64,000 nucleotides of DNA. Origin: Ruminococcus flavefaciens. Lineage in GTDB: Bacteria; Bacillota; Clostridia; Oscillospirales; Ruminococcaceae. The notes beneath the pieces are model-generated. The model saw nothing but the letters and a program-made list of their open reading frames with translations, was not told the origin of the DNA and did no database searches. The translations under genes were made by a program, and so were the position numbers. The DNA lies in the NCBI RefSeq assembly GCF_900143025.1, contig NZ_FRCT01000002.1, positions 62,001 through 126,000 of the forward strand, given 5' to 3'. Below are positions 34,301 through 42,644 of the stretch, piece by piece. Numbering within the stretch: position 1 is the first letter of the stretch; each line of letters opens with the position of its first letter.

Positions 34301-35014
34301 GAGGAAGCAGATGAAGCAATACCAGATGAAAAAACAATATCGGATATGAAAGAGATAATATCATATAAATATGATAAGACTCTTTCTGAAACTCCTGCCA
34401 AACTCAGCGTTACAGAAATAACGAAAAAGCTTAAAAACAGCAATGAGATATTTGATTTTAAACTGAAGCGTCCTAAATTCAAATCCGCAGGTTCAAGACT
34501 CAGCGGTGCTGAAAGAGGTACGGCTATACATACGTTCTTTCAGTACTGCAACTTTGATAATGCAATAAATGATACAAGCGCCGAGATAAAGAATGTAATG
34601 AATAAAGGATATATATCATCGCCGGAAGCTGAGTCGATAAATATCGAAAATGTTAAAGCGTTTTTTGAAAGCTCTCTGTATAAACGTATATGTGCAGCAA
34701 TATCATATGTCCGAGAAAAGAAGTTTATGGTAGCAGTGTCACAGCTTGATACAGATAATGAAGCTCTTGAAAAGCTTAAACATTCCGACGGTATGATAAA
34801 AGGAATAATCGACCTGATGTTTGAAGAAAAAGATGGCATAGTTATCGTGGATTACAAGTCGGACAGGGGAGTGTCGCTTGAGAAGCTGCGTGAACGGTAT
34901 TCTATGCAGCTTAAACTATATAAAGCAGCTATTGAGCTTACAACAGGCAAGAAAGTTAAAGAAGCGTTTTTGTACTCTTTTGAACTGAAAAAATATGCTG
35001 CGGTAGAAATATAA
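31382..35014 (+). CDS. addA: ATP-dependent helicase/nuclease subunit A
   Basis: 1210-residue UvrD-type helicase with a C-terminal nuclease. Motifs seen: Q-motif WTQQQQNAI, Walker A SAAAGSGKTAVL (residues 18-29), VVTFTNDAASELK, Walker B MIDEYQDSN, GDVKQSIYRFR, TMHRSKGLEFP, LYVALTRAKQQL. The nuclease part has GTAIHTFFQY and VIVDYKSDRG. The length fits the family. It is cotranscribed with addB (two bases between them) and ends in a terminator. Confidence 0.97.
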   Translation: MGWTQQQQNAIDARDTSLIVSAAAGSGKTAVLTERLIKLIADKDSGVRADRMIVVTFTNDAASELKKRLDVKLRELINDRPDDKHLLKQQILLQSARISTINSFCFDLIRDNMSETGITSGFAVLDDSDNKVLRARAMDELINYYSQNEYEKISFMYDRFCIKDEKRLIEVIERADSFLSSVAFRDKWLDKAVDMYKADFKESFYFKSLMSAMISELEKAQKAADDNIGLISRIFPDMSSAAAEKSCALAEDDYDKIADLLAVFRCSRLPDESESAKALDFSDLVRVGKTPHDKALREIYKKKRDIIKKTAAKVINSVLSVESDYRECGEVTVVLAEMLKKYQELIWEKKCEKNGLSFDDGERLALEILADTDDNGNIVRSEIAERIVEYYDIIMIDEYQDSNNKQDLIFKLISKDFRTDENHEPLYGSNVFLVGDVKQSIYRFRLANPKNFINTLHRSESYSPDNDCKNQAISLNKNFRSSPQVIDFVNYVFGQIMSEKCGDINYTDNEKLYFGAEQYSDNNSSHRLTHFAFINDDASEEDEDEKINAEVVYTAGKIADMIRSGVSVTDKDGSERPCRPCDFCILVRNNKYINIYAEQLNKNGIPAKGSEESGYLKAREIAVLIDLLRVISNPIQDIPLAAVMTSPMYMFSIEDIAVIRSYDKKRALFPIIRGIADGEYPECDDMFLRERCMDFLESIDAFRLDSVTMTIGELIGEIYDSTDFISVMQLYSDGEKKRANLRALIQYAQNYESTAAFDGSGGLNGFLRHLDRVMDNGDYAQGKVASSSGDYVSVLTMHRSKGLEFPFVFIAETSVNFQFDSKTVMCSPDGRIGYVLYDPILYRKYKTFQQVMLSAEEERDTRSEEMRLLYVALTRAKQQLFINLKCGEKALKRVNSITESCILHNGDIRESVSEAKSFSDWIWSSMIRDELFAEVAEHYEIENVDANSRLRNDKKLFEFEFVDSIDVSDTEQAEEADEAIPDEKTISDMKEIISYKYDKTLSETPAKLSVTEITKKLKNSNEIFDFKLKRPKFKSAGSRLSGAERGTAIHTFFQYCNFDNAINDTSAEIKNVMNKGYISSPEAESINIENVKAFFESSLYKRICAAISYVREKKFMVAVSQLDTDNEALEKLKHSDGMIKGIIDLMFEEKDGIVIVDYKSDRGVSLEKLRERYSMQLKLYKAAIELTTGKKVKEAFLYSFELKKYAAVEI

Positions 35015-35057
35015 AAGAAAGTCCCTGTTGCAATTTGAGCGGCAGGGACTTCTTTAA
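35014..35057 (+). terminator. Terminator of addBA
   Basis: Long stem aagaaagtccctg...cagggacttcttt just after the addA stop. Confidence 0.75.
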
Positions 35058-35139
35058 AATTATCTGAAAATTATTTTTTGGCATTTTGTATTATTGAACG
35101 TGTGCAAATTTGTGCAAACTGTAGATTTTGCAAATTTTG

Positions 35140-35168
35140 TTGACATAATATAAATATTGTATTATAAT
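35140..35168 (+). promoter_or_regulatory. Promoter of the S11 carboxypeptidase gene
   Basis: TTGACA at 35140-35145, spacer 17, TATAAT at 35163-35168. Three TGCAAA words lie upstream at 35103, 35113 and 35129, a possible regulator site. Confidence 0.8.
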
Positions 35169-35200
35169 GGAAAATACAGAGATAAAATTTGAGGTGTAGA

Positions 35201-36265
35201 ATGAACAAAAGAAGGAAGCAATGGCGCAATGCTAACTTGATGAAAGCAGGCACAGCGTTTTTCCTTTTAGTTCTTATATTTGGCGGAATTACTGCTGCAA
35301 TGTATCTGATAAAGCATGACGGGCGTACTGTTCCTGATAGTGCTGTATCAGACAGCTTTGTTGTATGTACAGGCGAATTGTCTGATATTTCCGCGGCTAC
35401 TACAGAACAAGCAGGAGAAGCGGTGGTGCCTTTTATTATTTCCCCTGAAAAGACGGACAAGTCTAAGGAATTTACAAAGGATTACGACGCTAAAAATGCT
35501 ATCCTGATAAATGTTGATGACAGTAAAGTGATCGCCTACAGAAATGAACAAATTAAACTGTATCCTGCGTCGCTTACAAAAATAATGACGCTGATCGTTG
35601 CTGTCGAAAATATAGATGATCTTTCAGCTACCATACCGATCACATATGATATGGTGGCACCTTATATTGCTCTGGACGCTTCAAGAGCAGGTTTTGAACC
35701 TGATGAAACTCCGTCACTAAAGGATGTTCTTTATGGTATGATTTTGTGCTCGGGGGCAGATGCTTCACTTGCAGCAGCGGAATATGTTGCAGGAAGTGAA
35801 GAGGCGTTTGTCAGGCTTATGAATGACAAATGCAGGGAAATAGGCTTAAAAAATACGCATTTTACAAATGTTGTGGGACTGCATAACAAAGATAATTACA
35901 GTACAGCCGAGGATATTGCTATGATGCTTGAATATGCAATACAAGATCCCGTCTGTCGTGAGGTCCTTTCAGCAGTTGAGTATAAAGTTCCGCCTACAAA
36001 ACAGAATCCCGAAGGGCTTACATTTGAAAGTACGCTTTTCAGCAGAATGTATGGTGATGAAATGCCCGGGGTAAAGATAATCGGCGGAAAAACCGGATTT
36101 ACAGATGAAGCAGGAAACTGCATGGCGACTTTTGCAGAGATAAACGGAAAGAAATATATACTCGTGCTCTGCGGAGGCAAGACTAATTGGAACAATATAT
36201 ATAATACGTTAAGCGCGTACAGCGTTTACTGCACAGGCGGTAAAGCATATACGCCGCCTGAATAA
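35201..36265 (+). CDS. D-Ala-D-Ala carboxypeptidase, S11 family (apparently active)
   Basis: 354-residue membrane-anchored enzyme: cytoplasmic basic start, one helix at about 16-37, a linker, and an S11 domain from about 95. All three motifs are present: SLTK (S124, K127) in YPASLTKIMT, the SGA variant of SxN (CSGADASLAAAEY), and KTG in IGGKTGFTDEAGN. It should trim the terminal D-Ala from peptidoglycan pentapeptides outside the membrane. The ATG at 35201 has GAGGTG four bases before it; upstream in-frame codons have none. It heads a run of three carboxypeptidase-family genes. Confidence 0.9.
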   Translation: MNKRRKQWRNANLMKAGTAFFLLVLIFGGITAAMYLIKHDGRTVPDSAVSDSFVVCTGELSDISAATTEQAGEAVVPFIISPEKTDKSKEFTKDYDAKNAILINVDDSKVIAYRNEQIKLYPASLTKIMTLIVAVENIDDLSATIPITYDMVAPYIALDASRAGFEPDETPSLKDVLYGMILCSGADASLAAAEYVAGSEEAFVRLMNDKCREIGLKNTHFTNVVGLHNKDNYSTAEDIAMMLEYAIQDPVCREVLSAVEYKVPPTKQNPEGLTFESTLFSRMYGDEMPGVKIIGGKTGFTDEAGNCMATFAEINGKKYILVLCGGKTNWNNIYNTLSAYSVYCTGGKAYTPPE

Positions 36266-36327
36266 ATATAAAAAAGCAGAACATAGGCGGCTTTTAGTGT
36301 AGAACAAACCCTTGGAGGATATGAACA

Positions 36328-37299
36328 ATGAGTGAGACAAAGAAATGCAGGCTTAGAGTAGGCCGTGTTTTTCTTGCTATGGTTTTAACAGCAGGAACAC
36401 TTTTCGGTGCTGATACTATCAGAAGGAGTCTTGAAAGTCATCAGCCGTATAATCTTACGATACATGGCGATTTTCGCAATTCAGAGGATAATGCTGAGCC
36501 GTTGACCGGCAACAGCCTTTCATACGGAACAACAGATGAAGCAACTACAGCTTTTGAAGGTATAAAATATCTGGGATATTCAGAGTTTGAATTATCAAAG
36601 GACGATATATCAAAGGGAATCCTTTCTGTTTATACAGATAAGGCTCCTGCAAGTGTGAGTGATCAGGGACATATGGTCGACCTTGCAGAGGAGAAAAACG
36701 AATTTTATTCTATTGTTGATGAAAAGTCATACCTTCTTAACAAAGATGCAGCAGGTGCCTTGAACCGTATGATGGAAGATTATGCAAACGAAATAGGTCT
36801 TGCAGATTTTATGGTTTATGGAACAACTGATACATTTACAGGTGAAGATTCACTTTGCCCTAAGAAATTTAGCGAGTCTAAAGCTGGATACTGTGTTGAT
36901 CTTGCTTTAAATGCGTACGGAAATGTTCTTGAATACGATGGCTGTGACGCTGAAGGCTGGGTAGTAGAGAATTGTTGGAAGTACGGTTTTGTAGTTAGAT
37001 ATCCTGAGGGTAAAAAGGAAAAAACGGGCAATGAGTATTGTCCTTGGCATCTGAGATATGTAGGCGAGGTCCATGCTGCTATTATGTCAAGTAAGAAGAT
37101 GTGCCTTGAAGAGTATGTTGATTATCTTGAGCAGTATACTTTTGAGGAACCGTATTCTTTTACATTTAATAGCGAATCATACCAGATATACAGCGTTTCC
37201 GGTAATGACGACAGACTTGAAACAAGAGTGCCTATTTCAGGCAATTATGAGCTGTCAGGCGATAACAGGAATTCGTTTATTATAATGCAGAAAAATTGA
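36328..37299 (+). CDS. VanY-like (M15B) protein with replaced zinc-site residues
   Basis: 323 residues: N-terminal signal or anchor helix (about 10-28), a linker of about 100 residues, then an M15B D,D-carboxypeptidase-like domain at about 140-300. The fold is evident from GWVVENCWKYGFVVRYPEGKKEKTG and PWHLRYVGEVHA. Key residues are changed: the zinc His block SEHQTGxAxD reads SESKAGYCVD (His to Ser184, Asp191 kept); the ExWH block reads CPWH (Glu to Cys238, His241 kept); the SGYRS arginine block reads VYGTT. Hydrolysis is very unlikely. GGAGG sits nine bases before ATG. A terminator follows. Confidence 0.75.
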   Translation: MSETKKCRLRVGRVFLAMVLTAGTLFGADTIRRSLESHQPYNLTIHGDFRNSEDNAEPLTGNSLSYGTTDEATTAFEGIKYLGYSEFELSKDDISKGILSVYTDKAPASVSDQGHMVDLAEEKNEFYSIVDEKSYLLNKDAAGALNRMMEDYANEIGLADFMVYGTTDTFTGEDSLCPKKFSESKAGYCVDLALNAYGNVLEYDGCDAEGWVVENCWKYGFVVRYPEGKKEKTGNEYCPWHLRYVGEVHAAIMSSKKMCLEEYVDYLEQYTFEEPYSFTFNSESYQIYSVSGNDDRLETRVPISGNYELSGDNRNSFIIMQKN

Positions 37300-37305
37300 T
37301 TTTTC

Positions 37306-37330
37306 GGAGCAGTTTATACTGCTCCTTTTT
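37306..37330 (+). terminator. Terminator between the M15B-like and second S11-like genes
   Basis: Stem ggagcag/ctgctcc with loop tttata, then TTTTT. Confidence 0.85.
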
Positions 37331-37375
37331 CATTTTGTGAGATATATCTGCATATTATTACCTGAGGTGATATTT

Positions 37376-38512
37376 ATGCGGATATTCTTCAGGGCGATAA
37401 TACTATTTCTGTGTGTTGGGATTGCTTTCACATTTATAAGTGCAGATATATCGGATGACTCCGAGCCTGCTGCTTACGTGCTTATAGAAGCGGATACAGG
37501 AACTGTTCTTGATGCAAAAAATGAGAATATCAGAACGAATCCGGGTTATCTTACAAAATTAATGAGTATTCTTGTTACAGCGAAATGTATTGAAAAAGGA
37601 GAGCTTTCTGTTAATGAGATACTTACAGCGTCTGAAAGTGTAAGCGGGACCAATGGCTCGGTCGTATGGCTTCAGAGCGGAGACAAGATGTCTGTTGAAG
37701 AACTTCTGAAGGCTGTTATCATAGGTAATGCCAACGATGCTGTAACTGTTCTTGCAGAGCATATTTCTGGGAATATTGATGGCTTTGTAATGGATATGAA
37801 TGCAGAGGCTTTTGAGCTTGGACTGCGTGATACGTATTTTGTTTCACCATACGGTTATGCTGATGAAAGCAATTATACTACTGCACATGATATGGCGGTT
37901 ATATGTGCGGAGCTTTCAAGATTTGATTTTTTGGAGCCGTATTTTAAAATCTGGCGGGATTTTATTAAGAATGGTCAGGTAGAGCTTGTGAGCGAGAATA
38001 CTCTTACAAGGGATTATGGACCGCATATCGGCTTTAAAGCCTCTCACTTCAAAGAAAATGGATATTTTTTAGCTGAAGGTGGCAGAAATTCAAGTGGATA
38101 TACCTTTATAACTGTTGTTTTTGGAGCCCAGAATGAAGAACAGTCTTTTAAAAAAGGAAAAGAGCTTTTGAAAATGGCTTTTTCTGGATATCGAGTCGTT
38201 TCAACGGAATTTCCCGAAGAAATGCTTGTGCCGCTAAAGGTGAAAAAAGGTGTAGAATCGGCTGTTGAGATCGGAATAAAAGAGCAGGGAAAGGCAGCTG
38301 TTGCTAAGGAAAACAAAGAGATCAGGGCAAAGGTTGTTATTCCTGAGTATATTTCTGCCCCTGTAAAGGAAGGGCAGCCCATTGGAACAGCAGCCTTTTT
38401 TAATGGTGATACACTTGTTTTTGAGACTGATATTATAACCAAAAGCAGTGTACCTGTACTTACCTGGGACTATGTGTTAAAGCAAATGATGTATAAAATG
38501 ATAGAAAAATAA
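37376..38512 (+). CDS. S11 carboxypeptidase homologue lacking the catalytic serine
   Basis: 378 residues: signal peptide (1-23), S11 domain (about 30-255) and the C-terminal beta domain typical of PBP5-like proteins (KVKKGVESAVEIGIKEQGK...). The three active-site motifs are altered: SxxK reads YLTK (Tyr58 for Ser, Lys61 kept), SxN reads NAN (118-120), and KTG reads KAS (221-223). The protein keeps the fold but not the nucleophile. The ATG at 37376 has GAGGTGA upstream; a longer in-frame start at 37337 has no ribosome site. No clear -35/-10 was seen after the preceding terminator. Confidence 0.87.
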   Translation: MRIFFRAIILFLCVGIAFTFISADISDDSEPAAYVLIEADTGTVLDAKNENIRTNPGYLTKLMSILVTAKCIEKGELSVNEILTASESVSGTNGSVVWLQSGDKMSVEELLKAVIIGNANDAVTVLAEHISGNIDGFVMDMNAEAFELGLRDTYFVSPYGYADESNYTTAHDMAVICAELSRFDFLEPYFKIWRDFIKNGQVELVSENTLTRDYGPHIGFKASHFKENGYFLAEGGRNSSGYTFITVVFGAQNEEQSFKKGKELLKMAFSGYRVVSTEFPEEMLVPLKVKKGVESAVEIGIKEQGKAAVAKENKEIRAKVVIPEYISAPVKEGQPIGTAAFFNGDTLVFETDIITKSSVPVLTWDYVLKQMMYKMIEK

Positions 38513-38563
38513 CGCTGAAATTGTTAGAATTTTACAAATGTTGAAAATGTTATGTAAAGGTAC

Positions 38564-38592
38564 TTGAAAAAAAATCAAAAATATAGTATCAT
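38564..38592 (+). promoter_or_regulatory. Promoter of pgi
   Basis: TTGAAA at 38564-38569, spacer 17, TATCAT at 38587-38592. The leader has a perfect hairpin gtatgg-cttt-ccatac (38613-38628) just before the SD GGAGGT. Confidence 0.6.
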
Positions 38593-38647
38593 AAAGATGG
38601 TAAATTATATTTGTATGGCTTTCCATACATATTGGAGGTAAATTTTA

Positions 38648-39982
38648 ATGTCATTAAAACTCAACACCAAATACTTGAAGGACTTCGTCAATGCTGACGA
38701 ACTTGCAGGAATCAAGGCACAGGTAGAGGCTGCTGCTCAGTCTCTTCAGAACAAAACAGGTCTTGGCAATGACTTCTTAGGATGGGTGGATCTTCCTACA
38801 GCTTATGATAAGGAAGAATTTTCTCGTATAAAGGCTGCTGCTGAGAGAATAAAGAAAAATTCCGATATTCTTATTGTTATCGGTATCGGCGGTTCATATC
38901 TTGGTGCAAGAGCTGCTATTGAGCTCCTTAAATCGCCTCTTTATAACAATATGAAGAAGGATACTCCTGACATCTACTATGTCGGAAACAGCATCAATCC
39001 TGCATATCTTAATGAGATAATTGCTCTTTGCGAAGGCAAGGATTTCTCTGTAAACGTTATCTCTAAGTCAGGTACAACTACAGAGCCTGCACTTGCTTTC
39101 CGTATCTTCAAGAAAATGGTTGAGGATAAATATGGCAAGGAAGAGGCTAAGAATCGTATCTTTGCTACAACTGACAAGGCAAGAGGAACTCTCAAGAACC
39201 TTTCTGATACAGAAGGTTATGAGACATTCGTTATCCCTGATGATGTAGGAGGACGTTTCTCAGTTCTTACAGCTGTTGGTCTTCTTCCTATTGCAGTAGC
39301 AGGCTGTGATATAGATGCTCTTATGAAGGGCGCTGCTAAGGCACAGGCTGATTTCTGCGCTGATTTTGATAATAATGACTGCTATAAATATGCTGCACTC
39401 AGAAATATCCTTTACAGAAAGGGTAAGTCAGTAGAAATGCTTGTTTCTTATGATCCGAGCTTTGTTATGATGTCTGAGTGGTATAAGCAGCTTTTCGGCG
39501 AGAGCGAAGGCAAGGACAACAAGGGTATATTCCCGTCAGCAGCTGTATTTTCAACTGATCTCCACTCAATGGGTCAGTATATACAGGACGGTGCAAGAAT
39601 ACTCTTCGAGACTGTTGTTGATATAAAGAAGCCAAAGACTGATCTTTTCCTTGAAGCAGATGCTGAGAACCTTGACGGTCTTAACTTCCTTACAAATCAG
39701 AATATGTCCGTTGTTAACAGAAAGGCATTTGAAGGTACTGTTCTCGCTCATACAGAGGGCGGAGTTCCTAATATCATTCTTGAACTTGACGACACAACAG
39801 AAGAAAGCGTCGGCTATATGATCTACTTCTTCGAGAAGGCTTGCGCAATTTCAGGCTATGTACTTGGTGTAAATCCATTCAATCAGCCGGGTGTTGAGAG
39901 TTATAAATCAAATATGTTCGCTCTTCTCGGTAAACCGGGATATGAGGGAGCAAAGGCTGCTCTTGAAGCTAAGCTTGGCTGA
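38648..39982 (+). CDS. pgi: Glucose-6-phosphate isomerase
   Basis: 444-residue glycolytic enzyme interconverting glucose-6-phosphate and fructose-6-phosphate. Signatures: [55 protein letters not shown] (the PGI signature), [13 protein letters not shown] and [21 protein letters not shown]. The length is that of the short Firmicute form. GGAGGT precedes ATG by nine bases. Codon use is strongly biased, as expected for a highly expressed gene. Confidence 0.97.
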   Translation: MSLKLNTKYLKDFVNADELAGIKAQVEAAAQSLQNKTGLGNDFLGWVDLPTAYDKEEFSRIKAAAERIKKNSDILIVIGIGGSYLGARAAIELLKSPLYNNMKKDTPDIYYVGNSINPAYLNEIIALCEGKDFSVNVISKSGTTTEPALAFRIFKKMVEDKYGKEEAKNRIFATTDKARGTLKNLSDTEGYETFVIPDDVGGRFSVLTAVGLLPIAVAGCDIDALMKGAAKAQADFCADFDNNDCYKYAALRNILYRKGKSVEMLVSYDPSFVMMSEWYKQLFGESEGKDNKGIFPSAAVFSTDLHSMGQYIQDGARILFETVVDIKKPKTDLFLEADAENLDGLNFLTNQNMSVVNRKAFEGTVLAHTEGGVPNIILELDDTTEESVGYMIYFFEKACAISGYVLGVNPFNQPGVESYKSNMFALLGKPGYEGAKAALEAKLG

Positions 39983-40052
39983 TAGGTCTGTTTAGCTCAT
40001 AATGCAAAACTAAATACGTCATAAATGCCGCAAGGCACGGAAGGAGTAAATT

Positions 40053-40460
40053 ATGATTAAACTTATTACAGGAAAAAAAGGCACAGGCAAAACAAAGATA
40101 CTCATCGATAAGATCAATGATGCTGTAAAGTCAACAAACGGCAATCTTGTTTGCATCGAAAAGGGTGACAATATCAGACGTTCTATCAGCTTCAGAGTAA
40201 GATGGTGCGATACAGAGAGCTTTGCTATCGAAGGTGCAGATGCATTTTATGGCTTCGTTGCAGGTATGCTCGCAGGCAACTATGATATAAAGGACGTTTT
40301 CGTTGACGGTATCCTCAAGATCGTTGGCCGTGACTATGATGTTCTCGGCGCACTTTTTGAGAAGCTTGACAAGCTTACAGGCGAAGAGGCTACAATAGTA
40401 TTCACTGTTTCTGCTGATGCTGCTGAGCTTCCTGAGAGTGTTAAGCAGTTCATTAAGTAA
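40053..40460 (+). CDS. Small P-loop ATPase-like protein, function unknown
   Basis: 135-residue cytoplasmic protein with a Walker A motif GKKGTGKT at residues 7-14 and a possible Walker B VFVDGI near 84-90. Similar short proteins in Clostridia are annotated loosely as ATP-binding or twitching-motility (PilT-like) proteins, but it lacks the size and motifs of PilT. GGAAGGAG precedes ATG. It lies 70 bases after pgi, possibly read through from it, and is followed by the DUF177-rpmF promoter. Confidence 0.7.
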   Translation: MIKLITGKKGTGKTKILIDKINDAVKSTNGNLVCIEKGDNIRRSISFRVRWCDTESFAIEGADAFYGFVAGMLAGNYDIKDVFVDGILKIVGRDYDVLGALFEKLDKLTGEEATIVFTVSADAAELPESVKQFIK

Positions 40461-40495
40461 TTCTGCGAAAAATTTGAATTTTTTACACTGAACTA

Positions 40496-40524
40496 TTGAC
40501 ATATATCGACGTTTGGTGTATAAT
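40496..40524 (+). promoter_or_regulatory. Promoter of the DUF177-rpmF operon
   Basis: TTGACA at 40496-40501, spacer 17, TATAAT at 40519-40524: full consensus. Confidence 0.85.
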
Positions 40525-40554
40525 ATATCTTATGGTGCTCTGAAGGATTGTTGT

Positions 40555-41004
40555 ATGAAGATCAATTTAAAGCAGATATTCAATATTGTCGGAGAGTCAA
40601 AGGATTTTTCTTATGAGATCTCCACAGATGAATTTGGTGATATTAAGGGCTATGTTTTTAAATCGCCGGTTAGTCTGAGCGGAAAATTCTATAACAGGGC
40701 AGGAGTAGTTTATCTTAACTATTCTGCGTCTTTTGAGCTTCTTCACATTTGTGACAGATGCTTAAAGGAGTTTTCAAGAGATTATGATCTTAGCTTCGAC
40801 CATATTGTTGTTCCTTCCATAAGCAATGATGATAATGATGATTATATCGTTGCAGATGGTGAGAGCATTGAATTGAATGAAATTGCACTGACTGATATGC
40901 TTCTCAGCCTTCCGACTAAAAATCTTTGCAAGGAAGATTGCAAAGGGCTTTGTATGGTATGCGGCTGTGATCTTAATGAGACTCAGTGTGATCATCTTAA
41001 TTAA
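40555..41004 (+). CDS. YceD/DUF177 family protein
   Basis: 149-residue protein of the family that is almost always encoded directly before rpmF and is linked to 23S rRNA or ribosome assembly. The typical CDRCLKEF block and the C-terminal cysteine cluster CKEDCKGLCMVCG...CDH are present and could bind zinc. ATG 40555 has GAAGGA seven bases upstream; the longer in-frame opening overlaps the promoter -10 region and is not credible. Confidence 0.88.
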   Translation: MKINLKQIFNIVGESKDFSYEISTDEFGDIKGYVFKSPVSLSGKFYNRAGVVYLNYSASFELLHICDRCLKEFSRDYDLSFDHIVVPSISNDDNDDYIVADGESIELNEIALTDMLLSLPTKNLCKEDCKGLCMVCGCDLNETQCDHLN

Positions 41005-41038
41005 TCTGAGCTGTGAAGCTCTTTAAGGAGGTGCCAGA

Positions 41039-41224
41039 ATGGCTGTACCGAAGAGAAAAACTTCCAAGGCAAGACGTGATAAGAGACGTAGTGCTGTTTG
41101 GAAGCTTGAAGCACCCGCAATGTCAAAGTGTGATAACTGCGGCGCATATAAGGCTCCGCATAAGGTTTGCAAAAATTGCGGATTCTATAAGGGCGTTGAG
41201 GTCCTTAAGATCGACGCTGAATAA
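41039..41224 (+). CDS. rpmF: 50S ribosomal protein L32
   Basis: 61 residues starting [18 protein letters not shown], the standard L32 N-terminus, with the zinc-ribbon cysteines [18 protein letters not shown] intact (C+ form). AAGGAGGTG precedes ATG. Second gene of the DUF177-rpmF operon; ended by a purine/pyrimidine-rich terminator. A longer open frame over the same bases in another register is a shadow. Confidence 0.97.
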   Translation: MAVPKRKTSKARRDKRRSAVWKLEAPAMSKCDNCGAYKAPHKVCKNCGFYKGVEVLKIDAE

Positions 41225-41242
41225 TCGGCTTGATCCGATAAA

Positions 41243-41280
41243 AGAGAAGGAGAGGAGGAGAGATCCTTCTCTCCTTTTTA
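41243..41280 (+). terminator. Terminator after rpmF
   Basis: Stem gagaagga/tccttctc (or the overlapping aaggagag/ctctcctt) followed by TTTTTA. Confidence 0.7.
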
Positions 41281-41298
41281 AGTGTATGGAGTAATTTT

Positions 41299-42600
41299 AT
41301 GGTTAAGATCAACAGCGTTATGCATGGTTCTCCGTGTGATAAGCACGGAATACAGAGCGGCGATAATCTCGTCAGAATAAATGGTCATAACATCAAAGAT
41401 GTACTTGATTATATGTATTATGCTGCGGATACTGATATTACCCTTGAAATTGAAAGGGATAATGTCCCTTTAACTATACATATCAGTAAGGACGAATATG
41501 ATGACCTTGGACTTGAGTTTGAAACCTTCCTTATGGACAACAAACAGTCATGCAGCAATAAATGTGTTTTTTGCTTCATTGACCAGATGCCGCCGGGAAT
41601 GAGAGAAACTCTTTACTTTAAGGACGATGATGCGAGATTGTCTTTTTTGCAGGGAAATTATGTTACTCTTACCAATATGAAACAGGAGGATATCGACAGA
41701 ATCATTGAAATGAAGCTTAATATCAATGTTTCTGTTCATACTACCAATCCTGAACTGCGTGTTAAAATGATGCATAATCGTTTTGCAGGTGAAAAGTTGA
41801 AATTCATCTGGCAGCTTGCTCAGAGCGGCATAAAGCTCAATTGTCAGATCGTCTGCTGTCCCGGGCTTAACGACGGGGACGAGCTCAGACGTTCACTGAC
41901 TGACCTTGGTACGCTTATGCCGAATATAACAAGTATGGCTGTTGTTCCTGTAGGAGTTACGAAATTTCGCCAGGGACTTTATCCCCTTGTTGGATTTGAT
42001 AAGAAGGGCGCAGGAGAAACTATCGACATAATTGAAGAATTTCAGCAGATATTCCTCAAAAAATTCGGTACAAGAACTGTTTTTCCTTCAGATGAATTTT
42101 ATTTAATAGCTGAAAGAGAGCTTCCGCCCATGGAAGCTTATGAAGATTTCTCACAGTATGAAAACGGAGTTGGAATGCTTCGTTCATTGATAGATGAGTT
42201 TGAAAAAGCTCTGGATATAGCCGAATGGGAGGGCGGCGAACGCCATGTTTCCATTGCAACAGGCTATTCTGCGTTCGGAACTATAAATATGCTTGCAAAA
42301 AAAGCAGAGGAGCAATTTCCAATGCTGAAATGTGATGTTTACCGTATCCGAAATGACTTTTTCGGTGATACTATCACTGTTACCGGACTTATAACCGCTC
42401 AGGATCTTATTGCACAGTTGAGCGGCAAGGAGCTTGGTGATAATCTTCTGTTGTCTCAGGCTATGGTAAGACGAGATTCAGATGTTTTTCTTGATGATCT
42501 GACAATAGATGATGTTGAGAAAGCACTAAATGTTAAAATACGAACTACGCCAAGCGACGGCTATGAGTTGCTTGACGCTATAATGGGAATTGAATATTAG
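41299..42600 (+). CDS. DUF512 radical SAM/PDZ protein
   Basis: 433 residues. An N-terminal PDZ-like domain (1-65, INSVMHGSPCDKHGIQSGDNLVRING) is followed by a radical SAM-like core with a CxxxCxxC site (C85, C89, C92 in SCSNKCVFCFIDQ) and the DUF512 C-terminal half (LPPMEAYEDFSQYENGVGMLR). The family is widespread in Clostridia and cyanobacteria, commonly next to der, as here; its reaction is unknown. GGAG lies before ATG; der begins 45 bases after its stop. Confidence 0.9.
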   Translation: MVKINSVMHGSPCDKHGIQSGDNLVRINGHNIKDVLDYMYYAADTDITLEIERDNVPLTIHISKDEYDDLGLEFETFLMDNKQSCSNKCVFCFIDQMPPGMRETLYFKDDDARLSFLQGNYVTLTNMKQEDIDRIIEMKLNINVSVHTTNPELRVKMMHNRFAGEKLKFIWQLAQSGIKLNCQIVCCPGLNDGDELRRSLTDLGTLMPNITSMAVVPVGVTKFRQGLYPLVGFDKKGAGETIDIIEEFQQIFLKKFGTRTVFPSDEFYLIAERELPPMEAYEDFSQYENGVGMLRSLIDEFEKALDIAEWEGGERHVSIATGYSAFGTINMLAKKAEEQFPMLKCDVYRIRNDFFGDTITVTGLITAQDLIAQLSGKELGDNLLLSQAMVRRDSDVFLDDLTIDDVEKALNVKIRTTPSDGYELLDAIMGIEY

Positions 42601-42644
42601 TTGTGGAATGTCACACTTTAAGATATGAAAGGGGAGAGAAAAAT

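Noticed and set aside
41013..41294. 93-codon frame covering rpmF
   Set aside because: L32 in another register is certain; this frame has no SD of its own.
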